Shown here piece by piece: positions 22,877-32,262 of a stretch of 64,000 nt of DNA. The first letter of the stretch is position 1. Every line of letters begins with the position of its first letter. Source of the DNA: Occallatibacter riparius (GTDB lineage: Bacteria > Acidobacteriota > Terriglobia > Terriglobales > Acidobacteriaceae); contig NZ_CP093313.1 of NCBI RefSeq assembly GCF_025264625.1, positions 4,030,001 through 4,094,000 of the forward strand. Reading direction: 5' to 3'. The notes under the pieces were generated by a model. The model had not been told where the DNA came from. It ran no database searches and worked only from the letters and a program-made list of their open reading frames with translations. The translations under genes and the position numbers were made by a program.

Positions 22877-23635
22877 TCAGGGCTGAGGCAATCCACTGCC
22901 AAATCTACCAGCGTTCGCGTTCATCCTCGCGACGTATTCGGCATCGCGTTGGGCTTGCGCCTGTGCTAAGCGAACGAAGGCCCCGGGGCTGTCGCTCAGT
23001 AGCTCATTTCCGTGATGGCGCAACGCGTCCGAGACGAACTGGAACCAAGCGTCAACATCTCGTTCTGTGCTTAAGTGAATGGCTTGAGGAACTGATTTGT
23101 AACGCTGATCCCCACAGAGGTACAGCAAGTCTTCAAGCCAGAAATCGCCCAAATCACCCCGTCTCATCGAGAACGAGAGGCTAGATTGCGTCGCCCAGCC
23201 AATCTCAAGCACTACGGCTCCGCGAGTTATACGCATGCCTGTCGGCTGCTCATCCGCAACAGTGAACCCATACTGATCAAACAAGAAGTCAAAGCGGCTA
23301 CGGAGAACCGCAAGCACTCCGAGGTGTCCATCTGGTGGGATCGGTATTTCGGCTATTTGTCCCAGCAGTGTCTCAGCCCGATCCAGAAGAGGCCGGTAAC
23401 GCTCTTCGGCTCCCGCAGCAGAAACGCACTCGCGCAGCTTCTGAAAGAGCATTAAGTCGCTCTCCGAGCGAACGCGATAGTTGACCCGGGTGTCCCCCGC
23501 AACGGCACGCTGGCCGAGGTGGCCCAGATCATCCATAGCTTCGTAAATGTCGTTTTGCAGTGGCCCTATGCCCCTCTCCGCCTTCAGTTGCGAAACCGAC
23601 GACTCTAGGGCCGCAAGATTCTCTTTGAGAGTCAT
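22877..23635 (-). CDS. hypothetical protein, unrecognised
   Basis: The product is 252 residues from ATG 23635 (TLKENLAALESSVSQLKAE); the open frame extends 55 codons upstream, but that part reads like noncoding sequence. The N-terminus is a predicted coiled coil. The centre contains a helical bundle (SDLMLFQKLRECVSAAGAEERYRPLL in part), and the C-terminal half is an alpha/beta domain with WFQFVSDALRHHGNELL. No catalytic motif, signal or membrane helix is visible. The base composition is less GC-rich than its neighbours and it borders the AT-rich stretch at 23.8-24.1 kb, so horizontal acquisition is possible. Confidence 0.5.
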   Translation of the reverse strand: MTLKENLAALESSVSQLKAERGIGPLQNDIYEAMDDLGHLGQRAVAGDTRVNYRVRSESDLMLFQKLRECVSAAGAEERYRPLLDRAETLLGQIAEIPIPPDGHLGVLAVLRSRFDFLFDQYGFTVADEQPTGMRITRGAVVLEIGWATQSSLSFSMRRGDLGDFWLEDLLYLCGDQRYKSVPQAIHLSTERDVDAWFQFVSDALRHHGNELLSDSPGAFVRLAQAQAQRDAEYVARMNANAGRFGSGLPQP

Positions 23636-24153
23636 TTGCCGGGAAATCCTCAGGCGATCATATCGCGTTCTGGGCGAGTGGTTGGCGATGCGGAAGTTTG
23701 GCGGTCCAGCGGGCCGCCCCAGCAGGTTACGCTCACCTGCCACGACGAGCTGCATCACCTGTGATGGCCAACACAGTCCGGGCGTCACCTTCCACGGCAT
23801 ACTTAACCTCTTCGGCCATGACCTGCTTACCTGATCCTCGTTTTGAGTCCGCCCGTTCCGTTCGTGCTCCCCTCAAAACGGCTAGTAACTAGAAAGGTAT
23901 TGGGGTTACTAGAAAATTAGCTACCCCACCCCCTGTTTTTGCTTCTCCATATATTCGCCAAAATTTCCGTATTAAGCAGATTTTAAGCAAGATGGTCGTA
24001 TCCAGAATTCCATAGACACAAAACAACTTGTCGCAACAACTAATTCCCAAATTTACTTGCCAGTAAATAGGCCAATGTCGCTTCATTCGAGGTCGGCTGA
24101 CGAGCCAGACTGCTGGTCCCAAGACCAGTGCGAGCCGACGATTGCGAAAGCGA
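23636..24153. other. gene-free AT-richer stretch with an inverted repeat
   Basis: No credible gene. The part 23880-24070 is clearly more AT-rich than the rest of the window. CTAGTAA (23882-23888) faces TTACTAG (23906-23912), and GGGGT...ACCCC nearby can form a second imperfect hairpin. No IS ends, integrase remnant or tRNA is seen. Confidence 0.4.
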
Positions 24154-25140
24154 TCAAAGCGGATTCTTAGCCCGCAGCTCCGCCACAATCTCCGCCGCCG
24201 CTTTGCGTGCCTCGTCCTCGCGGTCGGGCGGGAAGCTGATGGCGCCCACGCGCGCATGTCCGCCTCCGCCGTAGCGCTCGCAGACCTGGGCCAGATTCAC
24301 CATCTTCGCGGGATCGGCCTTGGTCCACGGGTTCGAACCCACTGCGACCTTGGTCCGGAAGCTCGACTTCGACAAGCCGATCGAATACGTCGCCTGCGGA
24401 TGCAGGTAGTACGGGATGAACTTGTTGAAGCCCTCAGTCGGGTGGTCCGTGATATCGAAGAAGATCGTGCCGTCCCGCTCTTCGCTGCGGCTGCGAATCA
24501 GCGCGATGTCGCGCTCGTGGCGTTCGAGCAGCGGCGGCAAAAGGTCGGCGACAAACGGCTGCGCCAGCACCTCGCTCAGCGGCATCTCCGTCAGCAGCGG
24601 AATCAGCCGCGGAATGAACGTCGGGTCCTGAATCGACTCGATCACCAGCGTCAGCTTCATCGCCGGCGCGGCCATTTCAACTGCGCTCTCCGGGCTTTCG
24701 TAGAGCGCGCCGTCCACGATGTTGGCCCAGTGAATCAGATCGGCAACCGGCTTGGTGTCGAAACCGAAGCGCGTAGCGCCGATATGGGCGAGAAAGCTGG
24801 TGCAGGATGTGTAGGTCGGGTCGAAGAACTTGCGGGACGCGCACGTGGGGTCCTGTTCGCAAGCCTTGAAGTGGGCCTGATCCTGCGGCGTGAGGAAAGC
24901 CGAGAGGTGGTGGTCGAACCACCAGGTGATGCGCGGCGAAGCCGAGTACTTGAAGTCGACGATGGCGTTCTCGTCGCCCGTGAACTGCGCCTCGTCAAAC
25001 AGAGCGCCCGCGCGATGCACCAGGCCGTGATACTCGTAAGCTGCGTCCGCCGCGATGCATTCGCGGTGAAAGCGGGTGAACAGCGAGGCCGAGCAGGCTC
25101 CATCGAAGCATTTGTCGTGATAGAAGACGCGAACCCGCAA
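24154..25140 (-). CDS. DHH-family phosphoesterase
   Basis: The product is 328 residues from TTG 25140. The N-terminal metal motif of this subfamily is VFYHDKCFDGACSASLF, and the DHH box is seen in RITWWFDHHLSAF. The C-terminal DHHA1-type motif GGGGHARVGAISFP supplies the substrate-binding Gly run. Such proteins hydrolyse phosphodiesters, for example short oligonucleotides or cyclic dinucleotides; this subfamily with HxxCxDG is annotated only in general terms. It is cytoplasmic. It stands apart from its neighbours, with 227 nt to the divergent DUF4914-like gene. Confidence 0.88.
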   Translation of the reverse strand: MRVRVFYHDKCFDGACSASLFTRFHRECIAADAAYEYHGLVHRAGALFDEAQFTGDENAIVDFKYSASPRITWWFDHHLSAFLTPQDQAHFKACEQDPTCASRKFFDPTYTSCTSFLAHIGATRFGFDTKPVADLIHWANIVDGALYESPESAVEMAAPAMKLTLVIESIQDPTFIPRLIPLLTEMPLSEVLAQPFVADLLPPLLERHERDIALIRSRSEERDGTIFFDITDHPTEGFNKFIPYYLHPQATYSIGLSKSSFRTKVAVGSNPWTKADPAKMVNLAQVCERYGGGGHARVGAISFPPDREDEARKAAAEIVAELRAKNPL

Positions 25141-25367
25141 AAGTGGCTACCTTCCTCAGAAAGAAAAAATCAAAAGGACCAGAACTGTTAAGGATCAAGG
25201 GCAGGGCTGCTTGTGTCAAGGCGGCTCAGGCCGTCGCGCGAACGTTGGTCATGCAGCGTGATGGGGCTCACTGCCAAACGTGTACGCCAATGCAATAAAG
25301 AACTGGGGATTCCTTGGCGCAAGGTCGCGCGCACTCCCTGAACGAACCCACAGAAAGTGAGCCCGCC

Positions 25368-27344
25368 ATGGCCGTTGCAGCCCTAAGCCTCGGTGTCCTT
25401 GATTTCCAGTCCTGCTGGGCCGACCTCGATCTCCCCGCCCACGTGCGGGAGGTGCTCAGCGCCGCGCCCCTCGTGCAGACTCCCGAGACGCGCTCCCAGC
25501 TTCTCGACTGGGCGCTGGGCCGCACCACCGGCGAGACCGACTGGACCCTCGGCAACCGCTACGATCATGGCGTCTACGAGGCCTACTTCCAGACGCCTGG
25601 CCACGGCCGCGTCTGCGAAGCCATCATTACCAAGGCCCGCAACGGACTGGCCATCAACTTCCCTGACCCCGCCATGCGCCGCCGCGACCCCGACGCCATG
25701 GTCATCGGCGACTCTTCCCCAACCGATAAACCCACGTACGCAGAAAGGTTCGGGAGAACCTTCGACGACACGCGCCAGCAGACACTCGACTGGCTCAAGA
25801 CTCAGGAACTTGTCGCCATGCCGTTCTACGCGGGCGAGGACAAGCTCGGATACGGCTCGCTCCTGATCGTTCCGCGCCAGGCCTCGTTCTTCGCTGCCGC
25901 GCTGGCCGATCTCCAAGGCATGATCCCACGCAGCCAGGTGCCCACGAATTTCCGCATCACGGGCGGAGTGCTCTTTGTCGCACCACCATTCCGCCACACC
26001 CACTTCGGCGGAAAGCAAATCGTTGTGCACCACCGCAGTGAGAGCCACCAGGAAGTGTTTGCCTATAACCTCTATCCCGGCCCCAGCGCGAAGAAAGGCG
26101 TCTACTCCATGCTCCTCGACATCGGCGAGCGCGAGGGTTGGACGACCAACCACTGCGCGGCGGTCGCCGTCATCACGCCTTACGAGAACCAACTCATCCT
26201 CATGCATGAAGGCGCCTCCGGCGGCGGCAAATCCGAGATGACCGAGCCCGTCCATCGCATGGAAGACGGCCGCCTCCTCATCGGCCGCAACGTCATCACC
26301 AAAGAGGAGCGCACCCTCAACCTACCTGAGGCCTGCCACCTGCGCCCCATCGCAGACGATATGGCCTGCGCGCACCCGAGCTACCAGGGCCGCAGCGGCC
26401 GTCTCACCATCGCCGACGCGGAAAACGCCTGGTTCGTCCGCGTGGATCACATCCATGAGTATGGAACCGCACCGAACCTCGAGCGCCTCTGCATCGATCC
26501 GCCCGAACCCCTCGTCTTCCTCAACCACTACATCGTTCCCGGCGGCACCTGCCTCACCTGGGAGCACGTGGAAGACGCGCCCGGCAAGCTCTGCCCCAAT
26601 CCCCGTGTGATTCTGCCCCGCCGCATGATTGCCGACATTGCCGCCGGACCGCGCCCCGTCGACGTCCGCAGCTTCGGTGTCCGCTGCCCCGCGACCCACA
26701 AAGACGCCCGGCTCTACGGGATCCTTGGCCTCATGCATGTCCTCTCGCCGGCGCTCGCGTGGCTCTGGCGGCTCGTCGCCCCGCGCGGTCACGCCAACCC
26801 CAGCATCCAGGCCTCCAAGTCGAAGGAGATGCAATCGGAAGGCGTCGGCTCCTACTGGGCGTTTGCGACCGGCCGCCGCGTGGATCAGGCCAACCTGCTG
26901 CTGCGCCAGATTGTCGACACGCCGGAGACGCGCTACGTGCTTATCCCCAATCAGCATATTGGCGCATGGAAGGTCGGCTTCATGGCCGAGTGGATCGCCC
27001 GCGAATACCTGGCCCGCCGCGGCAGCGCCAAGTTCGGCCGCGAGCAGGTGGACGAAGCCCCCTGTGCGCTGCTCGGATATATCCCCAGCCAGCTTAAGGT
27101 GGAGGGCTCCATCATCCCACGCGTCTTCCTGCGCGTGGAGGAGCAGATCCAGGGCGGCCTCGATGTCTACGAGGAAGGCGCTCGCCAATGGCGCGAGTTC
27201 TTTGCGAAGGAACTCCAGCAGTTCCTGGTCCCAGAACTCGATCCGCTAGGCCGCACCATCATCGAAGCATGCCTTGCCAACGCCACGCCCGACGACTACC
27301 GCCGCCTGATCCCTCACCCCATGTTCCGCGACGAGGATCACTGA
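25368..27344 (+). CDS. DUF4914-like protein with PEPCK-type P-loop
   Basis: The product is 658 residues from ATG 25368; the frame is open to TTG 25314. The layout resembles the uncharacterised DUF4914 family as I remember it. The key feature is LILMHEGASGGGKSEM near residue 280, a P-loop of the phosphoenolpyruvate-carboxykinase kind. Around it are KQIVVHHRSESHQEVFAYN, VIPNQHIGAWKVGFMAEW and YIVPGGTCLTWEHV, with many conserved His and Trp residues, and a short hydrophobic stretch HVLSPALAWLWRLV near residue 465. No signal peptide. A nucleotide-dependent kinase or carboxykinase-like reaction is an inference from the loop alone. Confidence 0.7.
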   Translation: MAVAALSLGVLDFQSCWADLDLPAHVREVLSAAPLVQTPETRSQLLDWALGRTTGETDWTLGNRYDHGVYEAYFQTPGHGRVCEAIITKARNGLAINFPDPAMRRRDPDAMVIGDSSPTDKPTYAERFGRTFDDTRQQTLDWLKTQELVAMPFYAGEDKLGYGSLLIVPRQASFFAAALADLQGMIPRSQVPTNFRITGGVLFVAPPFRHTHFGGKQIVVHHRSESHQEVFAYNLYPGPSAKKGVYSMLLDIGEREGWTTNHCAAVAVITPYENQLILMHEGASGGGKSEMTEPVHRMEDGRLLIGRNVITKEERTLNLPEACHLRPIADDMACAHPSYQGRSGRLTIADAENAWFVRVDHIHEYGTAPNLERLCIDPPEPLVFLNHYIVPGGTCLTWEHVEDAPGKLCPNPRVILPRRMIADIAAGPRPVDVRSFGVRCPATHKDARLYGILGLMHVLSPALAWLWRLVAPRGHANPSIQASKSKEMQSEGVGSYWAFATGRRVDQANLLLRQIVDTPETRYVLIPNQHIGAWKVGFMAEWIAREYLARRGSAKFGREQVDEAPCALLGYIPSQLKVEGSIIPRVFLRVEEQIQGGLDVYEEGARQWREFFAKELQQFLVPELDPLGRTIIEACLANATPDDYRRLIPHPMFRDEDH

Positions 27345-27386
27345 AAGCTAAAGGAATCTGATTTCGTAATTGGCGAATCGCACTTC

Positions 27387-29591
27387 ATGCGGAGAGAATG
27401 TCTTGCAATGTTTCGGACAGGTTTTCCGCTTCTCTTCTTCACCGCAGCAGTGGCGGCGCTCAACTCCGCGGATGCCGCCACGCCGCGGCCGCCTGATCCT
27501 TCCATCGCCACTTCTGACATCGTGCTCTCGATCAACGCCTCCGACGCCGGTCCCAAACTGACCTGGATTCAAAGCCTCTCGGGAACTGGTGCCGCCAACC
27601 TGGCAGAAGAGCCGCTGCCCGCTTCAGTCGAGTTCGACGGCGCGCAGACGCCGCTCACGTGGAAGCACAATGAATCGCTCGACACCATCGAACCGCACAA
27701 AATCGCACTCGTCTACGAATCGCAAAATCCCCACCTGCGGCTCGTCTGGAAATGGGAAGCGCGTGCCTCCTTCGGCCCTGTCGAGCACACCATTACCGTT
27801 AAGAATCTCGACACCCGCGAAGTCTGGCTCCCGATGATCGATTCGTTGCGCCTTGCGTTCCATGCGGAGCCGAACATCGCCTATCGCCACTTCTACGTCG
27901 AGAAAGGCGCCGACAAACCCTCGCCACAAGGTACGCACCTCGAGACTATCTCCGGCGGCTACAAGTGGACCGGTACATCCTCCACCTACGGCGACCGGCA
28001 GGCGGGCGAACCTCGCGAAATCATCCCCGCCGAATTCGTCTTCTCCGATACTTCGTGGACACAAAACTGGTACGCAGGGATCGAGTTCGGCGGCCGCACC
28101 CGCATCTCCGTCGAGCGCGCCAACAACCGCATCACCACGGCGCTCGGACTCAATCCCGCACCCGGCCCATTCCGCACCCGACTCAATCCCGGCGCCACCT
28201 TCGAAACCCCCACCGTCTTTCTCGGCGCATTCAGCGGCGGCCCCGACAGCGCAGCGAACCAGCTTCGGCCGTGGGTCCGAGCCGTCCTCGGCAACCAGCT
28301 CACATGGCGGGATCCGCACTATCCGTACGTGGTCAACAACAGTTGGGGTAGCGGCATGGCCGTCGACGAACCCCTCGCTCTGCGCATGATCGGCGAATCG
28401 AAAGAGCTGGGCGTGGAGATGTTCCACATCGATGCGGGCTGGTTCCGCGGCGTCGGCGATTGGTTTCCCGATCCAAAGAAGTTCCCCCACGGGCTCGCCC
28501 CCATCGCCGATGAAGCCCACAAGCAAGGCCTTCGCTTCGGCATCTGGGTCGATTGGACGCAGGCCGCGCTCGACACCCAACCCGGTGCGCTCAACGTCCG
28601 CGATCCGAAGGTTGCCAACTGGCTGGTCAACGACGTCGCACCAGACTGGAAGCCTGAAGAGTTCAAGGGGCAGACCATCGACATCGGCGTCCCCGCCGCC
28701 GGCGATTACGCTCTTAAAGAAGTCAACCGCATTATCGACGACTACCACCTCGACATGCTGGAGCACGACGGCTACCTCGTCGCCGAGGGCTGCACGCGCT
28801 CCAACCACCCCCACGCGCCGCCCAACCGCAGCACTATGAAAGTGGTGCACGAGTGGGGAGGCGACTTCGTCACAGCCGATAACTCCACGGATGTCAGCTA
28901 TCACGCAACGCGCGCTTACTACGACATCTACGCGCGCACCCGCGCCGCGCATCCCGGTCTGATCTTCGAGATCTGCAACGACGGCGGCCGCATGGTCGAC
29001 TTCGGTTCCGCCGCGCATGGCGACTACTTCTCCATCACCGATAGCTACGACCCGCTGTCAAACCGCCGCGCCTTCTACGACACCAGCTACATGCTCCCCC
29101 CGGCCATGCTCGAGAGCTACGTCGAAAAGTGGCCAACGCCGCGGCGTGAAAACTTCCTCTACATGTTGCGAAGCGGCATGATGGGCTGGCTGACGCTAAT
29201 GATGGACACTTCCGCGTGGACGCCCGCGCAACACGAGACTGCGAAGCAGGCGATCGCCCTCTACAAAGAGAAGCTGAGGCCGCTCATTCGCGATGCCGAG
29301 ATATTCCACATCACATCGCGCCCTGACGGCGTGCACTGGGATGGCATCGAGTACTGGGATCCCGCATGCGGCGAGGGCGTCGTGTATGCCTTCCGCGGTA
29401 GCGTGCCGAACGAGCCGCAGCATGAGTTCACCCTTGACGGCGTCGACCCCGCGCAGAAATACAAGCTGCATTTTCAGGATGCAAGCTCTCCCGACCGCAC
29501 TGCGACCGGCCGCGAGCTGATGCGGGGGCTCAGCGTGAATCTGCCGCAGCCGCTCAGCTCAGAGCTGGTCTTCTTTAGCGCGATCCAGTGA
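27387..29591 (+). CDS. secreted GH36-type alpha-galactosidase
   Basis: The product is 734 residues from ATG 27387, or 727 from ATG 27408; GGAGA stands near both. A signal peptide (MFRTGFPLLFFTAAVAALN) leads to a beta-sandwich N-terminal domain and a TIM barrel from about residue 310. Barrel motifs: YVVNNSWGSGMAVDE, FHIDAGWFRGVGDWFPDPKKFP, GLRFGIWVDW, and the probable nucleophile Asp in LDMLEHDGYL. The acid/base candidate is in YFSITDSYDPLSNRR. It should release alpha-galactose from oligosaccharides in the periplasm. LEHDG replaces the usual KWDxN around the nucleophile, so it may belong to a divergent subgroup with another specificity. Confidence 0.85.
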   Translation: MRRECLAMFRTGFPLLFFTAAVAALNSADAATPRPPDPSIATSDIVLSINASDAGPKLTWIQSLSGTGAANLAEEPLPASVEFDGAQTPLTWKHNESLDTIEPHKIALVYESQNPHLRLVWKWEARASFGPVEHTITVKNLDTREVWLPMIDSLRLAFHAEPNIAYRHFYVEKGADKPSPQGTHLETISGGYKWTGTSSTYGDRQAGEPREIIPAEFVFSDTSWTQNWYAGIEFGGRTRISVERANNRITTALGLNPAPGPFRTRLNPGATFETPTVFLGAFSGGPDSAANQLRPWVRAVLGNQLTWRDPHYPYVVNNSWGSGMAVDEPLALRMIGESKELGVEMFHIDAGWFRGVGDWFPDPKKFPHGLAPIADEAHKQGLRFGIWVDWTQAALDTQPGALNVRDPKVANWLVNDVAPDWKPEEFKGQTIDIGVPAAGDYALKEVNRIIDDYHLDMLEHDGYLVAEGCTRSNHPHAPPNRSTMKVVHEWGGDFVTADNSTDVSYHATRAYYDIYARTRAAHPGLIFEICNDGGRMVDFGSAAHGDYFSITDSYDPLSNRRAFYDTSYMLPPAMLESYVEKWPTPRRENFLYMLRSGMMGWLTLMMDTSAWTPAQHETAKQAIALYKEKLRPLIRDAEIFHITSRPDGVHWDGIEYWDPACGEGVVYAFRGSVPNEPQHEFTLDGVDPAQKYKLHFQDASSPDRTATGRELMRGLSVNLPQPLSSELVFFSAIQ

Positions 29592-29604
29592 GCCGCGCCA
29601 GGCA

Positions 29605-32139
29605 TTAACGGACCGGGCAGGGCTTCGCATCCCAGATCTCTGCCGCGTATTCAGCGATGGTTCGGTCAGAGGAAAACTTCCCAGAGCCCGCGATGTTGAG
29701 GATGGCCATGCGCGTCCATGCGTCTGGGTCGGCATAGAGCTTGAGCAGGCGCTGGTCGGCCTCAATGTAAGAGGTCAGGTCCGCGAGGTGCATGTAGAAG
29801 TCGCCGCCCGTAAGAAGCGTCTTGCGCAGTGGCTCGAAGATGCCTGGCTCGTTCGCGCTGAAGTGGTCAGAGAAGATGAGATCAAGCGCCGCGCGAGTTT
29901 CGGGCTCATTCTCGTAGTGCCACTGCGGGTTATACCAGCCTCGGTTGTCAGCTACCTGATCCGCGGTGAGTCCGAAAAGGAAGAAGTTCTCCTCGCCGGA
30001 TTCTTCGGCCATCTCAATCGTTGCGCCGTCGCGCGTGCCAATCGTGAGCGCCCCGTTCATCATGAACTTCATGTTGCCGGTGCCGCTGGCTTCATAACCG
30101 GCGGTGGATATCTGATTGGAGACCTCCGTCGCAGGTATCAGCCGCTCGGCCAGAGACACCCTGTAATCGGGGAGGAAGAGCACCTTCAGCCGCCCTCGTA
30201 CTACTAAATCGTTGTCGATCACGGCGGAGATGTTATTCACGAGCTTGATGATCAGCTTGGCAAGCGCGTAAGCGGGCGCAGCCTTTCCGGCAAAGAAGAA
30301 AGTTCTCGGCTGCATTTCGAGATCAGGATTTTCGCGCAGCCGATTGTAGAGAACGATGATGCGCAGCGCATCGAGCAGCTGCCGCTTGTACTCGTGGATG
30401 CGCTTAACAACGCTGTCGAAGATGGTGTCAGGGTTGACAACGACTCCTTGAGTGGTTCTGAGCCACGCGGCAAAGCTCGCCTTTGCACCACGCTTGGCGC
30501 CGCGAACGCGGCTGCGGAATTCGGCATCATCGGCAAGAGGCGTCAGCTTGCGCAACTCGCTGAGATCTGTGATCCAGCGGTCGCCGATGGCGTCGGTAAT
30601 GACTGCAGACAGTGCGGGATTGCAGAGCAGCAGCCAGCGCCGCTGCGTCACACCGTTTGTCTTATTGTTGAACCGCTCCGGGAGCATGTCGTGAAAGTCT
30701 CTGACGGTTTTGGTACGCAGCAGCTCGGAGTGAATCGCGGCAACTCCGTTGGTGCTGTGCGAACCCACAATTGCGAGATTGGCCATGCGGATCTTGCGCG
30801 TCGAACCCTCTTCCACCAGGCTCATGCGCGTAACGCGTGCTTCATCTCCAGGGAAGCGCTCACGGACAGAGTCGAGGAAACGGCGATTGATCTCGTAGAT
30901 GATTTCGAGGTGGCGCGGGATGAGCATCTCGAACCACTCCAATGGCCATTTTTCTAGAGCCTCAGGAAGCAGCGTGTGATTCGTGTATGCCAGCGTTCGT
31001 TGCGTGATGTCCCACGCCTCGTCCCAGCCGAGACGCGCATCATCGAGCAGGATGCGCATGAGTTCGGGAACAGACAGCGTTGGATGGGTGTCGTTGAGCT
31101 GAATGGCCGCCTTATCGGGAAAAGCATGCCAGTCGTCATTCGCAGCGCGGAAACGCCGGACGAGGTCGCCGAGTGAGGCTGCGACGAGCAGGTACTGCTG
31201 GAAAAAACGTAACGCTTCGCCCCTCATTGTAGAGTCGTCCGGATAGAGAACGCGCGTGATGGTCTCAGCTGCGAGACTGTCAGCGAGAGCAGCGATGAAT
31301 TCTCCCTTGCTGAAGCGATGGAAGTCGAAGTAATCGGGAGCAGCGGCAGCCCACAATCGAAGCGTATTGACGGTTGTGCCGCCGTATCCGACGATGGGAC
31401 GGTCGTAGGGAATGGCGATGAGCGTGGAAGGCTCGTTGCTCAGCACCTTAAGACGTCCATCTTCCATATGGAAGGAACAGTTCAGCTTCACTTCGATTGC
31501 TTCATCCGGCCGAGCCACTTCCCATGGGTCGTTGTACCGCAGCCAGTTGTCAGGGCGCTCCACCTGCCAGCCGTTGTCGATGGACTGCTTGAAGATGCCG
31601 TATTCGTAGCGCAGACCGTAGCCCATGGCAGGAAGCTGCAAAGTGGCCATGGAGTCGAGGAAGCAGGCCGCCAGGCGACCTAGGCCGCCATTGCCGAGGC
31701 CCGCGTCAGGCTCCTCTTCAAGAATGTTCGTCCAGTCGATGTTCTTCGACTTGAACACCTCGCCTGCGACGGAATCGAGCTGGAGATTGCGAATGTTATT
31801 TCCCAGAGCGCGGCCCATCAGGAATTCCATTGAAAGGTAGTAGACGCGTTTCGCATTCTCGCGCTGGTACGTCTGCTCAGTCCGCACCCAGCGCTGCGAG
31901 AGAACATCACGCACAGTGCGCGCAACCGCTTCATACTGCAAACGCGCGTTTACGGACTCTTCGCCCACCACGTTGTCATGGAAGAGATGGCGATCGTAGA
32001 GAGCGTCGGCGGATCCAGAGAATCCGACAGGCCCGCAGGCATAACGATCAACAAGTTCCTGTGGAACCACGGCCGATCTGGAGACTGCAGTTTCGCCGTC
32101 CAGCTGGGGCAGATTGCTTACTACGGTCGATTCGCTCAT
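29605..32139 (-). CDS. glgP: glycogen/starch phosphorylase
   Basis: The product is 844 residues from ATG 32139 (AAGGA 7 nt upstream; the open frame extends 23 codons more). It is a GT35 enzyme that cuts alpha-1,4-glucan to glucose 1-phosphate with pyridoxal phosphate. Diagnostic segments: NGGLGRLAACFLDSMATL and the PLP-Lys motif EASGTGNMKFMMNGALTIG near the C-terminus, plus RIHEYKRQLL and KAAPAYALAKLIIKL. Its stop faces the convergent alpha-galactosidase with a 13-nt gap. It lies directly downstream of phosphoketolase in the same direction, which suggests joint expression for reserve breakdown. Confidence 0.97.
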   Translation of the reverse strand: MSESTVVSNLPQLDGETAVSRSAVVPQELVDRYACGPVGFSGSADALYDRHLFHDNVVGEESVNARLQYEAVARTVRDVLSQRWVRTEQTYQRENAKRVYYLSMEFLMGRALGNNIRNLQLDSVAGEVFKSKNIDWTNILEEEPDAGLGNGGLGRLAACFLDSMATLQLPAMGYGLRYEYGIFKQSIDNGWQVERPDNWLRYNDPWEVARPDEAIEVKLNCSFHMEDGRLKVLSNEPSTLIAIPYDRPIVGYGGTTVNTLRLWAAAAPDYFDFHRFSKGEFIAALADSLAAETITRVLYPDDSTMRGEALRFFQQYLLVAASLGDLVRRFRAANDDWHAFPDKAAIQLNDTHPTLSVPELMRILLDDARLGWDEAWDITQRTLAYTNHTLLPEALEKWPLEWFEMLIPRHLEIIYEINRRFLDSVRERFPGDEARVTRMSLVEEGSTRKIRMANLAIVGSHSTNGVAAIHSELLRTKTVRDFHDMLPERFNNKTNGVTQRRWLLLCNPALSAVITDAIGDRWITDLSELRKLTPLADDAEFRSRVRGAKRGAKASFAAWLRTTQGVVVNPDTIFDSVVKRIHEYKRQLLDALRIIVLYNRLRENPDLEMQPRTFFFAGKAAPAYALAKLIIKLVNNISAVIDNDLVVRGRLKVLFLPDYRVSLAERLIPATEVSNQISTAGYEASGTGNMKFMMNGALTIGTRDGATIEMAEESGEENFFLFGLTADQVADNRGWYNPQWHYENEPETRAALDLIFSDHFSANEPGIFEPLRKTLLTGGDFYMHLADLTSYIEADQRLLKLYADPDAWTRMAILNIAGSGKFSSDRTIAEYAAEIWDAKPCPVR

Positions 32140-32262
32140 TGAAACGTCCTTCTCGTCCCATTCCTGTATTCGGAAATCTACTGTTGGACCAGGTGCTCCC
32201 GGCCGCATGGCGCCGCGCTGCGGCCGGAGTCCGGCCTTGCTAAATTGCTTCAGACCGTGGTC

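Noticed and set aside
23882..23926. Intrinsic terminator in the AT-rich spacer
   Set aside because: The stem GGGGT..ACCCC has internal mismatches and no gene ends nearby on the plus strand.
23889..24257. A 122-codon frame covering the AT-rich spacer on the minus strand
   Set aside because: It overlaps the 3' end of the DHH gene in another frame, is extremely Arg-rich at one end and has no ribosome binding site.
27624..29018. A 464-codon frame antisense to the alpha-galactosidase
   Set aside because: Its sequence is a shadow of a clear GH36-type gene and shows no domain of its own.
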